From Parascedosporium putredinis (lineage: Eukaryota > Ascomycota > Sordariomycetes > Microascales > Microascaceae), in NCBI GenBank assembly GCA_949357655.1, contig CASHTG010000015.1, positions 1,426,001 to 1,490,000 of the forward strand: DNA of 64,000 nt, written 5' to 3'. A model generated the notes under the pieces. It made no database searches. It was not told the origin of the DNA and was given only the letters and a program-made list of their open reading frames with translations. This document shows, in pieces, positions 56,601 to 64,000 of the stretch (positions are counted from its first letter, which is position 1; each line of letters opens with the position of its first letter). The position numbers and the translations under genes were made by a program.

Positions 56601-58754
56601 AGAAAAAGGAAAAAGGAAAAAAAAGGAGGGACAGCAGGGAGGAGGGACTCCGCGAGGGAGCAAGTCAAAACGAGTGAGCGGGTGCGTGCTGGCCAGGACC
56701 TTGGCGGTGCGAAGCCTGGGCCCTAGACGGCTGAAGCAGTGACCATGATGATCGCCGTAGCTGGCATAAATGGGAAGATCACCGGTTAATAGCGCTGGCT
56801 GTTTCTTTTTCAGGACGGTAGCCCCTCCTGCCGCTGACAGACGAGCGACAATTGGAAGCTCGAGGCTGACTGACTTGACTGTCCGACCAACCCAACCCGG
56901 AACCTGAAGCAAGCATCTAGAATCCCTCGCCGGGAAAAAAAAGGCTTGAGGTGAGTCGCACGACCACGCAAGCGGGAAAATCCGAGTTGATGCGTCGGCG
57001 GGCGGGCTGGAGGGTCCAAGTCAAGCAAGAGAGTCAGGTGGTGCGACTGGCGGCGGCGGGGACTGTAGTGTAAAATGAATACGGGGAAGCGTTTTACGTC
57101 GCAGACCGGGTCGCGCGCGCATTTCCATGCCGTTGACGACAAAATAATTGATTTTATATTACCAGTTGCGATGCTTCTGCCGTGCCGAAACCTGCCGTGG
57201 CTGGCTGGCTGCCCATACCCCATGCCTATACTCACGTCTATCTCTGCTCTCCATCTCTACCTATGGCCGTACTGTCTATGCTTATACATCATCTATGGCC
57301 CATGAGCCTGAAGAAAAGCAGAGAGATAAGGGAATACGCGAATATCCGTTGATCAACCCTCTCGATCGGCACCTCGGCCTCGTCTGGTTGGACGTGATAG
57401 TCGGGAGTGTATGCTGTACGGTGATAGAGGTGTCGGGTCTAGAAGGACGTAAGAACTAACATGGACTTCTCCACTCCTTGTCGTGTTGGAGTGGGGCTTA
57501 GCTTGGCTTTTGCTTGCTCTCCAAGACGTCGAATCCTGCCCTTGCAACCTTGTTCAGGTCCCTTCCCCCTCGGCAGCCAATCACGTGTGGGTCCGGCCCT
57601 TGGGTGGGCAAGCTTGACAAGCCACCTGCGGAAGCCGTGTTTTACCCCATGGCTTTGAAACACGGGCGGATTGACCTGGCTGGAGTCTGTCGAGGTATGT
57701 GCATAGTCTCCGACCAACGAATGCAACTACGTCGTTGCACCAATGCCGCATCTTCAGCCCCATTGCACTCTTGCTGGCCAAGCTCCAAAGCACGCACGCT
57801 CTAATTGATCTTTATCATTGTGCTTCTCGTCCGTACGGAGTCCTTCTTGTTCTCCTCCCCGCCCCGCTTTCTACATATCTGCTCGCCTCGAGGCTTGCTA
57901 CGTAAGATAAGAGATCGATGACGCTCGGCCTAGGACGAAAAGCTCCAAAAAGAAAAACGAGGTGAAGCAAGGAAAAGGGGGCCCAAAGGTGCATCGCCCA
58001 AACTCAATGGGGATCCCATCCCAACGGTAGCTAGCCCCTGTAACGTGCAAACATTGGAGTTTTCCATCTTGACCGTGACTGAACGTTAAAGACCATGAAT
58101 GAAGACCATGAGTGAATTTCCCGGCTCTTTTTTTTTTGCTCTTCGTCTCTCCCAGGAATGAGGAGCTGTCGATTCAAACGACCCGGGCCGGTGTTGACCG
58201 GGTTTTGGTTTTACTCATTGATCTCTTTTTTCCCTTCCTTCCTCCTACCGACAGCTCCGGGAATTCGCAGGCAGCCGTAGAGTACCTGCGACGAGGGGGA
58301 ACTCGGGAGTGTTGATTCTTACCCACAAATGTGCCCCGGCTTTGAGCTCTTGACATTCGTCGCTCGCCAGCGATCCATGAGATGCGTGCCCGCTAATGTA
58401 AATCCCCCAAAATCCCCGTCTCCTCAATTCAATGCTCCATGCCCTTTCGCCGTTCGCCGGGGGAACCAGGCCCCCTCCCCCTTTGGCCCTTCGACCTGAC
58501 CCCGGTAGTAGGTGGGTGGTTGTGTCCTTGGAGTCCCGAGCTGGATAAAGTGCTGGTGAAACAAGCTTAACATTGATATGCTTCCAGGTACACGACCGCT
58601 CCCCGCCCAGAGCCGCGTCGCAGCGAAGCAGCCACCCGAAACACCAAGTCACTCCGCCGTGTCCATTGTTAGCGCGCCGCCCACGAGGATTCGCACCCAC
58701 GCACCCCTTGGACCCCCTTCACAGATCTGATACAGCTCCCAGCAAAAGCTACCC

Positions 58755-58778
58755 ATCCCATCCCATCCCATCCCATCC
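58755..58778. repeat. Tandem TCCCA pentamer array
   Basis: About five head-to-tail copies of TCCCA/CCCAT in a C-rich region; no gene adjacent. Confidence 0.85.
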
Positions 58779-59700
58779 CCGAGCTCTTGTTCTTTTTTTT
58801 TTTATCGCTCATCGACTCCGCCACGCATGAATCGGAAAAAGGACCTCGTAAATCATCGAGGAGAACGGGTAAATTTTGAATTCAGATGATCGCTCGAGCG
58901 AAGCCCGGCGTTGCCCTACGTTTTGTTTCGGGTTTCTCTGGATCCCCTCTCCCCTCCTCCCCCGGTGTATGCAGTGCGGTGCGGTGCCATGTGTTCGTCC
59001 TAATAATTGCAAACACGGGATCGAGGCTCTGAGTGAGCTTCAGGGAGGAGAGCACTCGACCACAAACGGGAAATTCTGGTCCACGAAGAAGAGCTGCCCC
59101 CCTTCAAAGTGTATGTAGCGTAATGCGGAGAGAACTTGAAGCATCCATTCGTAAAATACACCCGGCTACTGTATAATTACACCTCGATTTCTTCCTTTTT
59201 CTTCCATTGTTCCTTCCTCCCTTCTCTTCTTCTTCTCCTCATCTGCTGAGCGGGTCTTGGGTTTATTTCTCTTCTTCTTGGCCTTTTATTCATTGTGTGA
59301 GCAAGACTCCCCATTTTTCCCATTCTTTCTTTTTCTAGCCCTTTTCCGGGACCTGCATTGCCCACTTTCCTTCTTCCTTGCAAAAAGGTCAAGGTCCAGC
59401 GTCCGGGGGTATCACCATCAAGCGCACGGAGACTGGTCTGTGAGAATACCACCTGCATCCAAAGCCCACCCCTGTTCTCCTGTCCGCTTATATCAAATCT
59501 CGCCTTCCCTCTCTCCCTCCCTCCCTCTCGCTCGGACTCATCTCGATCTGCGAGATCGCACAGGCTGAGCCTTTCCCTTCGTTCTGTCTTCTTATTATCC
59601 TTGGGAGTGCAGCTAGCCTTCTTTCCCCGGATAACTTGTTTGTTACGCTTGCTTCATCTTCTTCTCTTCTCTGCAAGGCCGGGCCTATTCTGCTTGCTCT

Positions 59701-59747
59701 TTCTTCTTCTTCTTCTTCTTCTTCTTCTTCTTCTTCTTCTTCTTCTT
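59701..59747. repeat. (TTC) trinucleotide microsatellite in the BTB-gene leader
   Basis: About 15-16 uninterrupted TTC units lie 125 nt upstream of the start codon of the BTB gene, within a strongly pyrimidine-rich leader. Confidence 0.92.
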
Positions 59748-59871
59748 TCCCCCTCCTTTCCCGCCTAGCAAGTCTCCTGCTTGGGTTCAGGAGCAAGGCG
59801 ATATCGAGGATAAAGGGCGAGAAGTGTAAAAGGAAACACCACCAAAAAGAACAAAAAAACCAGATCCCACC

Positions 59872-60985
59872 ATGGCCATCACCAAGTCTCTTACCCGGAG
59901 CGCCTCCACAGCTTCCTTGAAAAACAGGTTAGTCCTCCCCGACACCCCCATCGACGTGTATAAGTGGTTTTCCGGTCCTTCCTCTTCCTTGGGCCTTCCA
60001 GACAAAAAGAAGCAAAAAAAACACATAAAAGAGTCATCTGGCTAACCGACGCAAATCGTCTTTTTAGATATGCTTACGGAGAAATCATCCGCGTCTACGT
60101 CGGGCGGGAGAACCGAGAGTTCACCGTGAATAGGGCCCAGCTCTGCGCCGCGTCGACCTACTTCCAAGAGAAGCTCAAGATCATGGACGACTCCTCCATC
60201 ATGTACCTTCCCGGGACTCGCCCGCCATGTTCGAGCTCTTCGTCACCTGGGTCCACGGCCAGGCCTCCTTCCGCAAGTACCTCGACGACATCATCAACAT
60301 CGCCTGCGCCCAGGCCGCCGACGCCAGCAAGGGCGCCGACGCCGCCGCCCTCAGCCAAAAGCTCCACTGGGCCCTCGTCCGCCTCCACCTCTTCGCCTCG
60401 AGCCTCGACATCCCCACCCTCCAAGACGCCGCCATGGACGCCATCCAGGACCTCTACCTGCGCCGCGACTGGGACGTGACCCCGCGCTTCATCGCCTTCC
60501 TCTACGAGCAGTGCACCTCGGCCGCCGCCCTCCGCATCCGCCGCTGGGCCGTCGCCATGGTCTCCTTCACCCTCTCCTCCACCAACACCCTCGACCGCTC
60601 CGCCGATTCCGTCCCCGCCCAGTTCCACGGCCTCCTCAAGACCTATCCCGAGTTCAGCGCCGAGTACGCCAGCCACATCCGCAAGATGGCGGCGTCCGGC
60701 CTCGACATCCGCGTCAAGAACCCCCAGCTCCGCATCCCCGCCAACCGCCTCCGCAACGAGGAGCGCCGCTTCGCATTTCGGCAGTGCGCCTTCCACACCC
60801 ACCGCGCGGCCGTCGGCGAGAAGAAGTGCCCCCACGAGCTGGCCGAGATGAAGCGCAAGAGGATGCCCATCATGGCGCCCCTCGCCGAGGACATGAGCGG
60901 CTTCGAGGTCGCCCTCAAGACCCAGGGCAACCCCGATGTACCGCAGCCGCTGCGGATGCTCAGGAGTCTCTCCACCCAGGTATAA
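59872..60985 (+). CDS. BTB/POZ domain protein
   Basis: Fungal BTB protein of unknown partner; such proteins often act in cullin-3 adaptors or transcriptional scaffolds. Exon 1 (59872-59927) starts in an ideal context (CACCATGGCC) with MAITKSLTRSASTASLKNR. After a 140-nt intron (GTTAGT...TTTAG) exon 2 (60068-60985) reads YAYGEIIRVYVGRENREFTV, NRAQLCAASTYFQEKL and MFELFVTWVHGQASFRKYLD, the usual BTB fold elements. The rest is helical, with DAAMDAIQDLYLRRDWDVTP and FIAFLYEQCTSAAALRIRRW, and a basic C-terminus. One frame break: the G-run at 60212-60215 (cccggga) needs one more G to give PGDSPAMFELF. Corrected length 324 aa. The GC-rich third positions yield a long meaningless antisense frame. Confidence 0.86.
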
Positions 60986-63900
60986 AGCGGGGGAGGGTGC
61001 GTAGTGCTCGCCGTCAATGTCGTTGCCCGCTCGATCCTGGGCTCTCGTTGGTTCCTTGTCAAAAGACCGACCTGGCCTGGTGACAGCGGCAGCAACGGAT
61101 GGCTCGGGGCTACTGCAACTCAACGACCAAAGCGTCTGGGCCCTTACTTCCCACCCACACGCTCCTTAATGTTTCCTTTTACCTTCTTTGCTGCCTCATG
61201 GGCATCCTTTCCCTCAACCCTTCTCTTCTTTTTTTCTCGAGGGCTGGCTTGCAAGATCGTAGCCGCCCTCTTTTTTGTCTTCTTTTTTTCCCTTTGTTCA
61301 ATTCCTCTTGGCTTCCGGATAGCCACTGTTAAACCCATACTCATACCCAGACCAATACCCTACCCAAATTCTCTTCTAATGATGGGAGTGGCACACCCTC
61401 ATCTCAGCCGTAAGAGCTCGAGGTACACGGCAAGCGCTCCCATCGCCGGGTCAAGACACCTTTACTGGTCACTCTTTTCCCTTGGCACTACTTTTTCTCC
61501 CCATTACTTGTATACCTACCTCCCATGTATGTCCAAGTATGTTTTATATCCTGATCTCCAAGATGAAAGCAAGCCTGCGCCCAAGGTCGAGGTTGTCAAG
61601 AGAGGGGGCCCCGGAAAACACACTGCACATCTTCATGTGCTGCCATTGATGGACCACCTCAACCTTTTCTTCCTCCCTTGCGGCCAGATAAAAGATAGCA
61701 CTTGATAGCTTGAAAAGAGCCAGATCATGAATTCAAGAAATAAAAAATACCCAATTCAAGGGGTAATCCGACCCAAAACTCCTCGCTTTTCTCTTTGGTT
61801 GTGCACCTGCCTTGCAACTGATGATCAACAGAAGTATTTTCGTCGCTGCATTTCGTTCAATCGAGATTAGGTGCAGTGCGTCGCAAGGGTACATTCTCCA
61901 GGGTTCCTGCAAGGGGCGCGTTCCTCCAGAGCTGTCAACATGTTCCTGTTCGGGCTGTTCCTGGACCTGGAACTAGGCCTCCATCACAGCGAGCTCGGTA
62001 GTAGTGGACGTATCAATTTAGTGTACATCAATCAAATCAACCTTTTCAGTGACCCATTGCACCCAGCTGCACTCAATTATTAGTGCGGTACCTCGATACA
62101 GGCCAGCGTCGTGCTTTCTGTGAGCGGCTGACACTCCGCGGGAAGTGATGTCATGCGTGGTCCTTGCCTTTATTACGGGACCTGTCAAAGAGGGGAAAAA
62201 GCCACTTGAGACTCGAGGGATCAATTGGACCCATCCCCAATCGGCCATTTAATGCATTCAATCAATCAAAATGCCCAAAAGCCCGAGCGCGACGCGGATG
62301 GCTGAAGGGTGGCGGCGGGTGACATTGTGGATGCAAGGGCCTGGCCTGGCCTGGCCCCTAAAAAGAGCGTACACTGCTAGAGCGTCTTGGTCAACCAGCC
62401 GGATGGGTGGCATTAATCGAGAGCACTGGCATCTAATGGCTCAAGTGGTGCTGGCTCCTCAACCTGCCCCCTCAGTGCGTGCGAGCCTGCGCGTGTGCAT
62501 CGACGTGCGCTCTGTTCGCTTCCGCTTCCTACCACCGCCTGCGGTGCAATGGATTTCGCACCTCTCGTGCTTTAACGACTACCACTGCGACTACACAAGA
62601 TGATGCAGGTACTACATCTTAACCACATTCATTCAATCTGCAACCCGCTGGTCCCTTTCTTGGCTGGCCCTCTCCCACCATCAGCCCCTGGCCGCATTGC
62701 TGTACTTTAATTGATTCCGGGGTACCTGGAAGCTGTTCTCTCGAGGGCGCATTCGCAGCAAATGCTCCCCGCCATTATTTTATGGTGAAGAAAGGGAGAG
62801 AAAGTAAAAAAAAGAAGAAAAAAACAAAGCTCGGGTTCCGAGTAACCATTTCGGGTCCTGTCACACTTTTGCAAACCCCTGCGTTGGTTGTGCTCTTGAG
62901 GAAAGGAAAGAGGATGCATGCCACCGTCCGTGGACGGGACACACCCTCAGCGTCACACGTACCTGACCGACCTGAGATTGAAGCCAACATAATGATCAAC
63001 AGGAGCAACACCTCGAGATGAGGATACGAGAAAGCGGTCCAAGAGCACACAAGTCGGCACTTGACGCTAACCCAAAGGTCTACTTGACTAAAAGGGAGGG
63101 AATAGGTAGGATATTCAAGATCAATTCTGTTGAGATAGAGAAAGCAAGAACAGAGTGCACATAGACACCACTTGGCTAGTGGCGAGGCAATGGTCATATT
63201 GAAGAAATTAAAAGTTTATCATTTCGTCTCCTTATAGACACTACATGTAAAAAGATATACGAGGGCCCCTCCATGGGCCGCCTATCCCTTTCCTGAAATC
63301 GACGTGAGCGACGTGTACACGGCGTTACAGATCATGCCATCATAAAAGAATCTTCAAATTATCCCCGCCCCAAAATGAAAGATGCTCGTTCGCCAGAAGA
63401 GGACGAGTCTTGGAAATGACGGTGGATATGAAATGAGATGGGTAGAAGAGAAATGTTGTGACTTGCGCCCCTTCAAAGGAAACTGGTATTCCAGGGGTAT
63501 GGCAAGATCTAACAACAAGGGAAAAAGAAAATGTGATGAAGGGGAGAAGAAACCCAAGCGACGATGGATCGTGACCAATGCATCCACAGTGGACACGGCT
63601 ACCATGCGTGCTATGCTCATCAGGGCTCGTTTTGCACTCCTTCTCCCTCTGCAACGCGAGGGAAAGAGAGGAAAAGGAAAAAGGAAGCCAAGGAGAGTGG
63701 GCGAAAAAGAATAAAAAGAAAAGAAACGAGGAAAGAAAAGAGAAAGAAATCCTGGAAGACATAGTTGTTTCATACCGTCATAAACTTTTCGTCAAGAAGA
63801 AAACGCCGAGCCGTGGTACATAAATCCTGAAATGCCCTAGAGATGATTCCCAGCCAACTCACACATGGGAGACATAATGTATGTGGAATGGCATGTAGAG

Positions 63901-64000
63901 AGAATGCTAAGAGAAAACGAGGGGAGAAAAACATAAGAGAACATAAAATAGTAAATGAAGGGTAAGGGGGTAAAAGTAAGTCTTTCGAAGGACTGGTATA
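60986..64000. other. Right flank without a recognised gene
   Basis: The first few hundred bases are the 3' region of the BTB gene. Beyond that I see only short or low-complexity frames, several T- and A-rich runs (62810-62830, 63700-63760) and no domain-like sequence. A gene entering from the right edge cannot be excluded. Confidence 0.45.

Larger units (their letters stand above)
53674..59871. other. Six-kilobase region without a recognised gene
   Basis: The left end is the OYE promoter. The remainder shows no supported coding region; the largest frame (227 aa, minus, 56229-56912) lacks domain features. It contains a CT microsatellite at about 54484-54498, a CCCAT pentamer array near 58755-58778 and copies of AACATTGA (55546, 58569; reverse at 54773, 55203). 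The right end is the leader of the BTB gene with a long CTT microsatellite. Confidence 0.45.

Noticed and set aside
56229..56912. 227-aa minus-strand frame
   Set aside because: Includes a translated poly-T/C tract and no conserved motif.
60158..61123. 321-aa open frame on the minus strand
   Set aside because: Antisense to the BTB exon; Gly/Glu/Ala/Val composition is the mirror of GC-rich codons.

Overview
The window looks like nuclear DNA of a filamentous ascomycete (Pezizomycotina, probably Sordariomycetes-like). The signs are short spliceosomal introns (about 60-185 nt; GTAAGT/GTACGT/GTATGT donors, occasional CTAAC/CTAAT branch sites, YAG acceptors), pyrimidine-rich leaders, long AT/GC-balanced intergenic DNA, and fungal-type gene families (2EXR, Cys-rich secreted proteins, OYE flavoprotein, Trs23, Nbl1, Tma22). 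I see no rRNA, convincing tRNA, CRISPR array, transposase or viral gene.

Left part (1-31.9 kb) is gene-poor. It holds a PXR1/PinX1-type G-patch protein (minus, ~0.7-1.93 kb), a thioredoxin-PITH protein (plus, 4.17-5.43 kb), a 2EXR-domain protein (plus, 15.46-16.55 kb), a doubtful 66-aa membrane peptide gene (18.3 kb) and a small secreted protein (minus, 22.2-23.1 kb). Two stretches of about 9-10 kb (5.4-15.5 and 23.1-31.9 kb) show no gene I can support.

Middle part (31.9-42.4 kb): a secreted protein made of five six-cysteine modules whose introns all fall at the same codon and phase (31.9-33.6 kb), the ribosome-biogenesis PUF protein Puf6 (34.4-36.7 kb), a 4.5-kb gene-free stretch, and a single-pass membrane protein with an extracellular Cys-rich head (41.2-42.4 kb).

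Right part (43.5-54 kb) is a compact block of housekeeping genes, mostly in alternating orientation: RPB4 (minus), TRAPP subunit Trs23 (plus; its start codon appears to be made by splicing), proteasome Rpn10 (minus), the chromosomal-passenger protein Nbl1/borealin (plus), the DENR homologue Tma22 (minus), a 56-aa Cys-rich conserved protein (plus) and an OYE-type flavin oxidoreductase (minus). A BTB-domain protein lies at 59.9-61.0 kb; the rest to 64 kb is without recognisable genes.

A property of the whole window: about eleven of fifteen recognisable genes carry one or more single-base frame breaks, most of them in C/G or A/T homopolymer runs, while four genes (RPB4, Trs23, Tma22, the 56-aa protein) read cleanly. 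Because the broken genes include ones that should be essential or highly conserved (Puf6, Rpn10, PXR1, Nbl1), the simplest reading is homopolymer-length error in the assembly rather than mass pseudogenisation. Gene spans below are therefore given from recognised start to recognised stop, with the breaks described. The two most interesting biological points are the exon-modular secreted protein and the Trs23 initiation codon split by an intron.
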